From assembly GCF_009718825.1 (NCBI RefSeq), contig NZ_WNHB01000008.1, positions 1 to 64,000 on the forward strand: 64,000 bases of DNA. Reading direction: 5' to 3'. The notes under the pieces are model-generated. The model made no database searches, was not told the origin of the DNA, and saw only the letters and a list, made by a program, of their open reading frames with translations. Below, piece after piece: positions 47,109-56,024 of the stretch. The stretch is from Terrilactibacillus tamarindi. GTDB taxonomy: Bacteria > Bacillota > Bacilli > Bacillales > Sporolactobacillaceae. Position 1 is the stretch's first letter, and each line of letters begins with the position of its first letter. A program made the translations under genes and the position numbers.

Positions 47109-47624
47109 ATTAGTAAAGATATGATTGTTAACGAGGGGATTCGTGCAAGTCAGGTTCGTTTAATTGATCAAAATGGTGAACAACTTGGAATTAAATCCAA
47201 GCAAGAAGCGTTATCCATGGCGAGAAATGTCAATCTTGATTTAGTGATGGTAGCGCCCAACGCTAAACCCCCTGTTTGCCGTATTATGGACTACGGAAAA
47301 TATCGTTATGAGCAACAAAAGAAAGATAAAGAAGCACGTAAAAATCAAAAAATTATTAACATCAAAGAAATTCGTTTAAGCCCAAGCATTGAAGAACATG
47401 ATTTCAATACAAAACTTCGTAATGCTAAGAAATTTCTCCAAAGTGGCGATAAGGTCAAAGCTTCAATCCGATTTAGAGGCCGTGCGATTACACACTCAGA
47501 ACTTGGTAAGAAGGTTTTGGAACGCTTAGCTGAAGATTGTAAAGAAATTAGTGTCATTGAGGCGAAACCAAAAATGGAAGGACGTAGCATGTTCTTAGTC
47601 CTTGCCCCTAAAGTCGAAAAGTAA
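47109..47624 (+). CDS. infC: Translation initiation factor IF-3, ATT start codon
   Basis: IF-3 binds the 30S subunit, discriminates against non-canonical start codons and prevents premature 50S joining. I read the start as ATT at 47109 ([20 protein letters not shown]), eight bases after GGAGGT. The first in-frame ATG at 47121 is 20 bases away and would cut the conserved N-terminus. AUU starts for infC are known in E. coli and Geobacillus stearothermophilus and give autoregulation by IF-3 itself. The 171-residue protein has [19 protein letters not shown], then the linker helix and [14 protein letters not shown]. Confidence 0.94.
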   Translation: MSKDMIVNEGIRASQVRLIDQNGEQLGIKSKQEALSMARNVNLDLVMVAPNAKPPVCRIMDYGKYRYEQQKKDKEARKNQKIINIKEIRLSPSIEEHDFNTKLRNAKKFLQSGDKVKASIRFRGRAITHSELGKKVLERLAEDCKEISVIEAKPKMEGRSMFLVLAPKVEK

Positions 47625-47649
47625 AAAAGCCAATAGGAGGACATTATTC

Positions 47650-47838
47650 ATGCCTAAAATGAAAACTCACAAAGGTGCTGCTAAACGTTTCAAAAAAACG
47701 GGAAGCGGAAAATTAAAACGTAATCATGCTTATACAAGCCACATGATGAGCCATAAATCTCAAAAACAAAAACGTAATCTTCGTAAATCTGCAGTCGTAT
47801 CTAGCGCAGATCAAAAACGTATTAGCAAACTTATCTAA
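47650..47838 (+). CDS. rpmI: 50S ribosomal protein L35
   Basis: A small, very basic ribosomal protein with the typical N-terminus [21 protein letters not shown] and [11 protein letters not shown]. At 62 residues it is about four shorter at the C-terminus than the usual 65-66. The ATG follows AGGAGG. It sits between infC and rplT in the standard order. Confidence 0.95.
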   Translation: MPKMKTHKGAAKRFKKTGSGKLKRNHAYTSHMMSHKSQKQKRNLRKSAVVSSADQKRISKLI

Positions 47839-47880
47839 GAACGGATATATAATGGATTGATAATTTAGGAGGTCAGGATC

Positions 47881-48237
47881 ATGCCAAGAGTAAAAGGCGG
47901 ATATGTAACACGTCGCAGACGTAAAAAAGTATTAAAACTTGCAAAAGGTTATTTTGGTGCAAAACATAAATTATTCAAAGTTGCACAACAACAAGTCTTC
48001 AAATCATTACAATATGCTTACAGAGATCGTCGTCAGAAAAAACGTGATTTCCGTAAATTATGGATTGCACGTATTAATGCAGCAGCACGCATTAACGGTC
48101 TTTCATACAGCCGTTTAATCTACGGATTAAAAGAAGCTGGAATTGATGTTAACCGTAAAATGTTAGCTGATCTTGCTGTAACTGATGAAAAAGCATTCGC
48201 AGCACTTGCCACAAAAGCAAAAGAATCTGTTAAATAA
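47881..48237 (+). CDS. rplT: 50S ribosomal protein L20
   Basis: L20 is needed for early 50S assembly and is the repressor of its own operon through the infC leader. The 118-residue protein begins [20 protein letters not shown] and has [25 protein letters not shown], all characteristic. The ATG follows TTAGGAGGTC, and a strong terminator follows the gene. Confidence 0.97.
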   Translation: MPRVKGGYVTRRRRKKVLKLAKGYFGAKHKLFKVAQQQVFKSLQYAYRDRRQKKRDFRKLWIARINAAARINGLSYSRLIYGLKEAGIDVNRKMLADLAVTDEKAFAALATKAKESVK

Positions 48238-48252
48238 CACGATGATTTTTAC

Positions 48253-48292
48253 AAAAACGAGGCTCCTTTTATAAGGTGACCTCGTTTTTTTC
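48253..48292 (+). terminator. Intrinsic terminator of infC-rpmI-rplT
   Basis: A 9-bp outer stem (48254-48262 with 48280-48288), some inner pairing, and a T-tract. Confidence 0.88.
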
Positions 48293-48299
48293 TATTATA

Positions 48300-48332
48300 A
48301 ATAAAGAGGCCCTGCTGTAATAGCTGGACCTC
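48300..48332 (-). terminator. Terminator of sspI (reverse strand)
   Basis: GAGGTCCAGCT pairs with AGCAGGGCCTC on the reverse strand with one mismatch and a G-T pair, followed by TTTATTT. It is placed 45 bp after the sspI stop. Confidence 0.65.
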
Positions 48333-48375
48333 AAACTTTATCATTGAGCGGCCATTCTAAAAAAGATAGAAATGT

Positions 48376-48579
48376 TTAAACCCCTTTGGCTAAATTATCT
48401 ACCATTTGTTCTTTTAACGATTCATCGGATTCATTCCATATGATTTCAAATAACACACCAAGACCGGGTAGCATTTTTTCCTGACCATCTTGAATCGCAT
48501 CAACAATTGTACTTTTGAGTTGGTTATCATCATTATTTTTGATATTGAACTTGACAGCTTTCCGAATATCTAAATCCAA
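48376..48579 (-). CDS. sspI: Small acid-soluble spore protein I
   Basis: SspI is a minor small acid-soluble protein packed into the forespore. The 67-residue protein ([16 protein letters not shown], then [26 protein letters not shown]) matches the SspI family closely in length and core motif. The start is TTG 48579, eight bases after AAAGGAG. The open frame from ATG 48600 puts that ribosome binding site inside the gene. It is reverse-oriented between rplT and the methyltransferase, as in B. subtilis. I could not assign its sigma-G promoter confidently. Confidence 0.92.
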   Translation of the reverse strand: MDLDIRKAVKFNIKNNDDNQLKSTIVDAIQDGQEKMLPGLGVLFEIIWNESDESLKEQMVDNLAKGV

Positions 48580-48705
48580 CTTAATCGCTCCTTTAAACAT
48601 AAATAATTAATCATAGTTCACCTTTTCTTTACTAGTATTGATAATCTGATGAAAATTATGTAAGCTTTTTGAAAAGAGATCTTGCCATAAAAAGGAGACC
48701 AAGTT

Positions 48706-49473
48706 TTGAAAAAAATAGAGTCGTTGCAAAATCAAACCTATAAGGAATGGAAAAAATTACATAAACGTAAAGGCAGGGATAAGGCCCATAAATACCTTAT
48801 TGAAGGCCCTCATCTTGTTCAAGAAGCTCTTCATTCATCACATGAAATTGAATCCATTATTTATGATGCTTCTTACGAAAAACCTGAGGAGTGGAATTAT
48901 CAAGGTATAGATGAATACCGTTTAACTCATGAACTGTTTGATCAAATCGCACAAACAGAGACCTCTCAAGGAGTCATAGCTGTTTGTAACATGTCCAATG
49001 AAAAAGTTGATTTGAAAAAGGGCAGATATCTCTTAGTCGATAGTGTACAAGATCCAGGGAACTTAGGAACCATGATTCGAACAGCGGATGCCTGTGGTCT
49101 AGATGCGGTGATTCTTGGTAAAGGAACCGTAGATCAATTTAACGATAAAACATTAAGATCGGCGCAAGGTTCACACTTTCACTTGCCCGTTATCTCGAAT
49201 GATTTAGGCCGGGCGATCAATCAGTTGCAAGAACTAAACGTGCCTGTTTACGCAACGTCATTAGATGGTGTGAATTTACAGGCCCAAGTGACTATTGAAT
49301 CATCCTTCGCCGTGATAGTTGGGAACGAAGGAAATGGTGTTACAGATGATATCCAACAACGAGCCGATTTCAAAGTGAAAATACCGATGTTTGGTCAGGC
49401 TGAATCATTGAATGTCGCTGTTGCGACGGGTATTATTCTATATTGGTTTCGCATGAAGGGGCTTGCGAAGTGA
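48706..49473 (+). CDS. SpoU-family (TrmH/RlmB-like) RNA 2'-O-methyltransferase
   Basis: A SPOUT-class enzyme predicted to 2'-O-methylate rRNA or tRNA. The 255-residue protein has an N-terminal substrate-binding domain (about 1-95) and a knotted SAM domain with LVDSVQDPGNLGTMIRTADACG near residue 108, VGNEGNGV near 206, and IPMFGQAESLNVAVATGIILY near 226. It corresponds by position to B. subtilis ysgA. The start is TTG 48706 after AAAGGAG. The target nucleotide is unknown. Confidence 0.9.
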   Translation: MKKIESLQNQTYKEWKKLHKRKGRDKAHKYLIEGPHLVQEALHSSHEIESIIYDASYEKPEEWNYQGIDEYRLTHELFDQIAQTETSQGVIAVCNMSNEKVDLKKGRYLLVDSVQDPGNLGTMIRTADACGLDAVILGKGTVDQFNDKTLRSAQGSHFHLPVISNDLGRAINQLQELNVPVYATSLDGVNLQAQVTIESSFAVIVGNEGNGVTDDIQQRADFKVKIPMFGQAESLNVAVATGIILYWFRMKGLAK

Positions 49474-49547
49474 CTGGAATTTGCATATACTATAAACATA
49501 AACCATTTACCATGACTTATAAATGTATGATGAAATAACAAATGGAA

Positions 49548-49800
49548 TAAAGCGATCGCGATGAAAGAAAGTAGTACTATTGGTACAGCATTTAGGGAGA
49601 ATACGTCAATTTGACTGGGAACGTATTTATGCATTGGCCTTTAGGAATTCACTCTTGAGCTGTCATCTGAACATCAATTTGATTAAGGATGAACCGGTGA
49701 AAACCGTTATGATATTAAGTGAGCAATTGAGAATTTAATTGCTAACGAGGGTGGTACCGCGTGATGCTTCGTCCCTTTTTGGGGATGGAGCATTTTTTGT
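49548..49800 (+). promoter_or_regulatory. Phe-specific T-box leader of pheST
   Basis: The T-box core AACGAGGGTGGTACCGCG is at 49744-49761, followed by a terminator (49764-49775 with 49782-49793, then six T). A TTC triplet at 49648-49650 in an unpaired-looking stretch is a good phenylalanine specifier. Uncharged tRNA-Phe would bind and prevent termination. A TATGAT at 49526-49531 may be the -10. This leader fills most of the 390-bp gap before pheS. Confidence 0.93.
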
Positions 49801-49861
49801 TTGTCTTCAAGTACGAAAAAAACGGTTAATTTGAAAGGTAAGTTCAAAGGAGGAAAATGGC

Positions 49862-50896
49862 ATGAAAGAGAAGCTACTCGCCCTAAAAGAAGAGGCATTT
49901 GCCCTCATTGAAAATGCAAGTGATAAAAAGGGCTTACAAGATGTCAAAGTCAAATATCTTGGGAAAAAAGGTCCGATTACAGAAGTCCTGAGAGGGATGG
50001 GGAAACTATCAAAAGACGAACGTCCTGTGATCGGTGCATTGGCTAATGAGATCAGACAAGCCATTGAATTAGTTATTGAACAGAAACAAACAAAACTTCA
50101 AGAAGAACTTATTCAAGCACAACTTGAATCTGAGACGATAGATGTTACTTTGCCAGGAAAATCGATTAAGACTGGGAATGCTCATCCATTAACAAGTATT
50201 ATTGAAGAAATTGAAGACCTTTTCATCGGCCTAGGTTTCTCAATAGCTGAAGGACCTGAAGTCGAACAAGATTATTACAATTTCGAAGCCCTTAATTTAC
50301 CGAAGGATCATCCCGCCCGTGATATGCAAGATTCTTTCTACATTACGAATGAAATTCTTTTGCGTACACATACATCCCCTGTTCAAGTGAGAACGATGAA
50401 AAAACATCAAGGAAAAGGTCCTGTTAAAATTATTTGTCCAGGGAAAGTGTATCGACGAGACACAGATGATGCAACGCATTCACATCAATTTATGCAAATC
50501 GAAGGATTATATGTTGATAAAAAGGTTCGCCTAAGTGACTTGAAAGGGATCTTGACTGTTTTTGCGAAAAAAATGTTTGGTGAAGATCGTGATATCAGAC
50601 TAAGACCAAGTTTCTTCCCATTCACGGAACCATCGGTAGAGATGGATATTTCATGTTTTAAATGTGGAGGACATGGATGCTCAGTCTGTAAGCATACTGG
50701 ATGGATTGAAATATTAGGTTCTGGAATGGTTCATCCAAACGTTCTAGAAATGGCTGGATTTGATTCAACTGTTTATTCTGGATTTGCTTTTGGAATGGGA
50801 CCTGAGCGTATCGCCATGTTGAAATACGGAATTGATGATATTCGCCATTTCTATACGGATGATGTTAGGTTCTTAGAACAATTCAAGCGAGCATAA
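49862..50896 (+). CDS. pheS: Phenylalanyl-tRNA synthetase alpha subunit PheS
   Basis: The catalytic subunit of the alpha2beta2 enzyme. The 344-residue protein has an N-terminal coiled-coil arm (about 1-85) and a class II core with motif 1 near [19 protein letters not shown], motif 2 [25 protein letters not shown] and motif 3 [20 protein letters not shown] 49862 follows AAAGGAGG. pheT follows after 16 bp, and both are under the upstream T-box. Confidence 0.97.
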   Translation: MKEKLLALKEEAFALIENASDKKGLQDVKVKYLGKKGPITEVLRGMGKLSKDERPVIGALANEIRQAIELVIEQKQTKLQEELIQAQLESETIDVTLPGKSIKTGNAHPLTSIIEEIEDLFIGLGFSIAEGPEVEQDYYNFEALNLPKDHPARDMQDSFYITNEILLRTHTSPVQVRTMKKHQGKGPVKIICPGKVYRRDTDDATHSHQFMQIEGLYVDKKVRLSDLKGILTVFAKKMFGEDRDIRLRPSFFPFTEPSVEMDISCFKCGGHGCSVCKHTGWIEILGSGMVHPNVLEMAGFDSTVYSGFAFGMGPERIAMLKYGIDDIRHFYTDDVRFLEQFKRA

Positions 50897-50912
50897 GGAG
50901 TGAAAAAGAGAT

Positions 50913-53342
50913 ATGTTAGTATCGTATAATTGGTTGAAAGAATATGTAGATCTAACTGGCGTGACGCCAGAAGATCTTGAAAATAAAATTACGAATGCAG
51001 GTATTGAAGTTGAACATTTGAGTTTTGTTGGTGAAGGGATCACAAAAGTGGTTGTCGGATATGTTGAATCAAAAAAACCGCATCCTGAGGCAGATAAGCT
51101 AAATCTGTGTCAAGTTAGTTTAGGTGATGAAGTCGTCCAGATTGTCTGCGGTGCTCCTAATGTCGATGCTGGGCAATATGTTCCTGTTGCTAAAGTAGGT
51201 GCAAGACTTCCTGGAGGCGTTAAGATTAAACGTGCTAAACTTAGAGGCGAAGTATCAAACGGCATGATTTGTTCACTAAGTGAGCTCGGCGTAGATCCAA
51301 AATTTGTTCCAAAGGAATTTGCAGATGGCATCTATGTATTCAAAGATGAGGTCGTCGTTGGTGAAGATGCCCTTCCTTATCTTAATTTAAATGATTACAT
51401 TCTTGAACTTGATATTCTCCCAAATAGTGCCCATTGTTTAAATATGATTGGCGTAGCCCATGAAGTTGCGGCGATCCTTGATCGAGAAGTAAAGTATCCG
51501 AATGTTGACTTGCAGGAAGAGGCAGCTTCCGTTTTATCCAAACTAGATGTTAAAATCACGAGCGGTGCAGAGAAAGTCGTACCGTATTATGGTGCAAGGA
51601 TCATAACGGATATTAAAATCGCTCCATCTCCAGCATGGATGCAAAACAGACTTATAGCAGCCGGCATTAGACCCATCAATAACATTGTTGATATATCGAA
51701 CTATGTCATGATCGAGTATGGTCAACCGCTACATACGTTTGATTATGATACGTTTAACAGTGATCAAGTCGACGTGAGATTGGCTAATAAAGAAGAAAAA
51801 ATAACGACCCTTGATGGCGTGGAACGCACACTTCTACCATCTGATATTGTGATAACCAATACACAAAAAGCGGTCGCGATTGCTGGAGTCATGGGTGGCT
51901 CTGATACAGAAGTCACGTCAAATACAAAGACGATTCTTCTAGAATCGGCCCTTTTTGATGCACGTTCAATTAGGCGTACGGCAACACGTCTCAACTTGCG
52001 TACAGATGCAAGCAGTCGTTATGAAAAGGGACTTGACTATAATCGAGTGACTGCAGCATCAAACCGAGCAGCAAGCCTGATTGCTGAAATTGCGGGAGGA
52101 AACGTTTTAAGCGGCTTTGCGGAATGTGGACAAAGAGTGATTGAGCCAGAAATCATCAATATGCCTTGGAAAGTTATTAATGATAAGTTGGGAACAACGC
52201 TTACTTCAGAAGAGATTCGTGATATCCTAGTTAGACTTGGCTTTGATGCGAAGATTGAAAATGAATGGATGCATGTTCTCGTTCCTACTAGACGACCGGA
52301 TGTATCGATTCCGGAGGATCTTGTCGAAGAGGTCGGTCGTATTTATGGTTATGACCACTTGCCTGCAACCTTGCCAGAAGGAACAACAAGTAAAGCTGAA
52401 CTCACCCCTTATCAGAAGCTTAGACGTAAGTTACGACGTTATTTTGAGGGTAAAGGTTTATATGAAACCGTTACTTATTCCTTGACGACCAATGAGAAAG
52501 CGAAACAATTAACTATTGATGAATCGACACTTAATGATGCTGTGAAATTAAAAATGCCAATGAGTGAGGAGCATGAAACACTCCGAATGAGTCTCGTTCC
52601 AGGGTTAATCGATGTTGCCGAGTATCACATTAATCGGCAAATGCCAAATCTCGCCATTTATGAAATAGGGAAAGTGTTTAAAGCTCAAGGAAGCCAAGAC
52701 CAATTGCCAAATGAAGCAGAACATATTAGTGGACTTATCACGGGTCATGTTCACGATAAATCTTGGAATAGGGCTCCTGAGACGGTCGACTTCTTCTATG
52801 TAAAAGGTGTACTAGAAGGGCTATTTGATCTAATGGGTGTTTCAAATAGCATCAGTTATCGACCTGCTAAACGTCCGGATCTTCATCCGGGTCGAACAGC
52901 CACGATTCACTTAAACGATGAATGTGTTGGCTATATTGGTCAGTTACATCCCAACGTACAAAATGATCACGATCTGAATGAAACGTATGTGTTTGAAATT
53001 AGTCTTGCTCATTTACGAGATCAAGATCAATCTGAAATTACGTATCATAGTCTTCCACGTTTTCCATCGATTACACGTGATATTGCCCTTGTGGTTGATC
53101 AGTCTGTTTTTGCTGATCATATTAAACAATCGATACAAGAAGCCGGAGGAAAACTTTTATCAGATGTGACGATCTTTGATGTCTATGAAGGGGAGCACAT
53201 TGAAGAAGGTAAGAAATCCATTGCCTTTTCTATTACCTATTTAGATCCAGAAAGAACACTGACTGATGAAGAAGTAAGCCGTGCGCACGATCGCGTACTA
53301 GCTTCCGTTAAAGAAAAATTTGATGCTGTATTACGATCGTAA
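50913..53342 (+). CDS. pheT: Phenylalanyl-tRNA synthetase beta subunit PheT
   Basis: The structural and editing subunit. The 809-residue protein contains an N-terminal tRNA-binding OB fold (about 40-150, VGYVESKKPHPEADKLNLCQV), B3/B4 editing domain (about 210-390), B5 domain (about 405-475), a degenerate class II core, and a C-terminal anticodon-binding ferredoxin-like domain (about 715-808, FPSITRDIALVVD). The length is typical. The ATG follows AAGGAG and a strong terminator follows the gene. Confidence 0.97.
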   Translation: MLVSYNWLKEYVDLTGVTPEDLENKITNAGIEVEHLSFVGEGITKVVVGYVESKKPHPEADKLNLCQVSLGDEVVQIVCGAPNVDAGQYVPVAKVGARLPGGVKIKRAKLRGEVSNGMICSLSELGVDPKFVPKEFADGIYVFKDEVVVGEDALPYLNLNDYILELDILPNSAHCLNMIGVAHEVAAILDREVKYPNVDLQEEAASVLSKLDVKITSGAEKVVPYYGARIITDIKIAPSPAWMQNRLIAAGIRPINNIVDISNYVMIEYGQPLHTFDYDTFNSDQVDVRLANKEEKITTLDGVERTLLPSDIVITNTQKAVAIAGVMGGSDTEVTSNTKTILLESALFDARSIRRTATRLNLRTDASSRYEKGLDYNRVTAASNRAASLIAEIAGGNVLSGFAECGQRVIEPEIINMPWKVINDKLGTTLTSEEIRDILVRLGFDAKIENEWMHVLVPTRRPDVSIPEDLVEEVGRIYGYDHLPATLPEGTTSKAELTPYQKLRRKLRRYFEGKGLYETVTYSLTTNEKAKQLTIDESTLNDAVKLKMPMSEEHETLRMSLVPGLIDVAEYHINRQMPNLAIYEIGKVFKAQGSQDQLPNEAEHISGLITGHVHDKSWNRAPETVDFFYVKGVLEGLFDLMGVSNSISYRPAKRPDLHPGRTATIHLNDECVGYIGQLHPNVQNDHDLNETYVFEISLAHLRDQDQSEITYHSLPRFPSITRDIALVVDQSVFADHIKQSIQEAGGKLLSDVTIFDVYEGEHIEEGKKSIAFSITYLDPERTLTDEEVSRAHDRVLASVKEKFDAVLRS

Positions 53343-53379
53343 TTTTTAGTATTTTTTAAACTTATTTATGATTAATAGG

Positions 53380-53419
53380 AAAAATGCAGAGTAGTGCGTG
53401 ACTTCTACTCTGCATTTTT
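53380..53419 (+). terminator. Intrinsic terminator of pheST
   Basis: A perfect 15-bp stem (53380-53394 with 53405-53419) with a 10-nt loop and T-rich end. Confidence 0.93.
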
Positions 53420-53560
53420 CCAGTTTTAATAAAGAAACTCCCTTTTTCTATTTTTCATTAATCGCCCTTTTTGATATGATATTATGAGATATAGAATCGT
53501 AAGAGGTCATTTTGAGGTGTTTTACACCCATTTTAAAGGAAAGATGAGGGTACGTTATAC

Positions 53561-54100
53561 ATGTTAAGTTTAATTATTGTTTTACTGTTAATAGCAGGTT
53601 TCTTTATAGGTTTAAGAAGAGGCCTTATCTTACAACTGGTTCATTTAACTGGTTTTATTTTAGCTTATGTTGTCGCCTTCATCTATTATGGAGATCTTGC
53701 CCCAAAACTAAAGTTTTGGATTCCTTACCCATCAGCTATAGAGCATCAATCGATGTTTGAGATATTCGGTAATATGAATTTAGAAACAGCCTATTATCGT
53801 GCGATTGCCTTTGTCATCATTTTTATTGCGGTGAAAATCGTGATGCAAATCATTGGATCGATGTTGGATTTTCTAGCCCACTTACCCATCATTCACACAG
53901 TGAATCGACTTTTGGGCGGCGTTCTTGGATTTGTAGAGATCTACTTAATCGTATTTATTTTGCTTTATATCGGGGCATTGACGCCGTTTTGGGGATTAGA
54001 TACAACCATTAGTCATTCCTCGGTCGCTGGCGCCATGATTGAGCATACACCTGTGATGTCAGAAAAGTTAAAGACCATGTGGCTTGCTTATATCAAATAG
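53561..54100 (+). CDS. yshB: CvpA family membrane protein (YshB-like)
   Basis: A 179-residue membrane protein of the CvpA/colicin V production family. Four hydrophobic segments are visible (about 1-14, 20-43, 82-105 and 118-142). The polar end contains no enzyme motif. The role is not established. It lies upstream of polX-mutS2 as in B. subtilis, but rnhC and zapA, normally before it, are missing here. ATG 53561 is eight bases after GAGGGT. Confidence 0.85.
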   Translation: MLSLIIVLLLIAGFFIGLRRGLILQLVHLTGFILAYVVAFIYYGDLAPKLKFWIPYPSAIEHQSMFEIFGNMNLETAYYRAIAFVIIFIAVKIVMQIIGSMLDFLAHLPIIHTVNRLLGGVLGFVEIYLIVFILLYIGALTPFWGLDTTISHSSVAGAMIEHTPVMSEKLKTMWLAYIK

Positions 54101-54139
54101 TTTAAATGGGTCTCCGTTTCGTGTAAAAGATGCGAAATT

Positions 54140-54172
54140 AAAAAGCTTCTCTTAAGGTAGAGAGGCTTTTTG
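54140..54172 (+). terminator. Intrinsic terminator after the CvpA-like gene
   Basis: A 12-bp stem with one G-T pair (54140-54151 with 54160-54171) whose right arm ends in T residues. Confidence 0.8.
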
Positions 54173-54254
54173 TATGACATCGTGAAAGAAGAGATTGAAG
54201 AAAAATCATGTTAAAATAGGTACAAGCTCTACCTGAGTAGAAAGGATGACGTCT

Positions 54255-55988
54255 TTGCATAAAAAAGCCATAGTCCAACATTTAGAATTAATTGCGACGT
54301 ATTTAGAAATTAAAGGGGAAAACTCCTTCAAAATAGCGGCTTATCGAAAAGCAGCACAAGCCTTAGAAAATGATGATCGATCCATGGCATTAATTGATGA
54401 TGTGACAAAGATCGCTGGGATCGGTAAAGGCACAGCTCAAGTTATTTTAGAACTTCAGAAGACAGGTGAATCATCATTACTTAGAGAATTGCAATCATCT
54501 ATTCCCGCTAGTCTTCTTCAACTGTTGAAACTTCCAGGTGTTGGCGGGAAGAAGATAGCGAAACTTTATCAGGAACTTCATGTGGTCGATCTAGAATCAT
54601 TATATGAAGCTTGCCAATCTGAACAAGTTCAAAAGCTACCGGGCTTTGGTAAGAAAACGGAAGAGAAATTGATGAAGGTCATCGAAGAACATCGAGTGAA
54701 GCCAGATCGGTTACCTCTCGCATACATGCTGTCTTTATCTGAATCAATAGAACGTATATTAACAACGATTCCATCCATCCTCCGAGTTGCTACAGCAGGA
54801 AGTCTTAGACGGTGCGAGGAAATGGTGAAAGATCTGGATTTTGTTATTGCGACGCTTGATCCAAAAGCGGTTAGTCAGGAAATTCTAGAAAAAGTAGCCG
54901 TTCATGAAGTTATTGGCCAGGGAGAGACAAAGATGACGGTTTTATTAACAGACGATGATCATGTATCCGTTGATTTTCGTTTTGTTAAGCCAGAGTCTTT
55001 TATCACGACTCTACATCATTTTACCGGATCAAAAGAACATAACGTTAGAATGCGGCAACTTGCCAAGCAAAGAAATGAAAAGATTAGTGAATACCATGTC
55101 GAACAAGAAGAAACAGGAGAACAATTAACATTCGATACAGAAGAAGCTTTCTTTAAGCACTTTAATCTTCCTTATATACCGCCGGCCATGCGTTTAGGAA
55201 ATAGAGAGTTTGACTTAAGTCAAGCGTTCAATCCCCTACAAATAAAGGATGTTCGCTCGGATTTGCACATGCATACAACGTATAGTGATGGAGCTTTTAC
55301 TATTGAAGAAATGGCCATAGCAGCACAAAAAAAGGGCTATGAGTATATTTGTATTACCGATCATTCCAAATCCCTTCGAGTAGCGAATGGGCTGTCGAGT
55401 GAGCGTTTAAAAAAGCAGCGACAGGAGATTGACCGCTTAAATGAACAATTTATTCCTCAAGGATTTAAAATTTTTGCTGGAGTAGAAATGGATATTCTAC
55501 CCGATGGTTCTTTGGATTATGATGATGAAACGTTAAGTTCACTGGACTTTGTCATTGCGGCCATCCATTCTTCATTTAACCAAAGCGAAGAGCAAATTAT
55601 GCATCGCTTAAAGCAAGCAGCTATGAATCCATTTGTTCGTTTAATTGCGCATCCAACCGGGCGCATTATTGGCCGACGTGCCGGTTATCCTGTTAATATG
55701 GAAGAGTTAATGCGTCTGGCTAAACGTACGGGAACGACTCTAGAACTTAATAGCAATCCGAATCGATTAGATTTATCTTCAACTTGGATTAGAAAAGCTG
55801 AAGAAATGGGCATTAAAATTGCGATTAACACCGACGCCCATTCCATAAAAATGTTAGATGATATGTCGATAGGTGTTGCAACAGCAAATAAAGGGTTCAT
55901 TAAATCATCCTCTATTTTAAATACGATGACAAGAGCAGAATTTGAAAATTTTATAAAACAAGGAACAAATACAATAGAAGTGGAATAA
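54255..55988 (+). CDS. polX: DNA polymerase/3'-5' exonuclease PolX
   Basis: A family X gap-filling DNA polymerase with a C-terminal PHP domain that acts as a 3'-5' exonuclease and AP endonuclease in repair. The 577-residue protein has helix-hairpin-helix motifs (IAGIGKGTAQVIL, LPGVGGKKIAKLY), the nucleotidyltransferase motif GSLRRCEEMVKDLDFVI near residue 175 and SVDFRFV near 237, and the PHP motifs SDLHMHTTYSDG and CITDHSKS near 340-370 with NTDAHS near 527. The start is TTG 54255, seven bases after AAAGGATG, giving MHKKAIVQ like B. subtilis PolX. ATG 54246 lies in that ribosome binding site. Confidence 0.93.
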   Translation: MHKKAIVQHLELIATYLEIKGENSFKIAAYRKAAQALENDDRSMALIDDVTKIAGIGKGTAQVILELQKTGESSLLRELQSSIPASLLQLLKLPGVGGKKIAKLYQELHVVDLESLYEACQSEQVQKLPGFGKKTEEKLMKVIEEHRVKPDRLPLAYMLSLSESIERILTTIPSILRVATAGSLRRCEEMVKDLDFVIATLDPKAVSQEILEKVAVHEVIGQGETKMTVLLTDDDHVSVDFRFVKPESFITTLHHFTGSKEHNVRMRQLAKQRNEKISEYHVEQEETGEQLTFDTEEAFFKHFNLPYIPPAMRLGNREFDLSQAFNPLQIKDVRSDLHMHTTYSDGAFTIEEMAIAAQKKGYEYICITDHSKSLRVANGLSSERLKKQRQEIDRLNEQFIPQGFKIFAGVEMDILPDGSLDYDDETLSSLDFVIAAIHSSFNQSEEQIMHRLKQAAMNPFVRLIAHPTGRIIGRRAGYPVNMEELMRLAKRTGTTLELNSNPNRLDLSSTWIRKAEEMGIKIAINTDAHSIKMLDDMSIGVATANKGFIKSSSILNTMTRAEFENFIKQGTNTIEVE

Positions 55989-56024
55989 TAGGGATGTTTT
56001 TGAAAGGTGAAGGAGGAAAGATTA

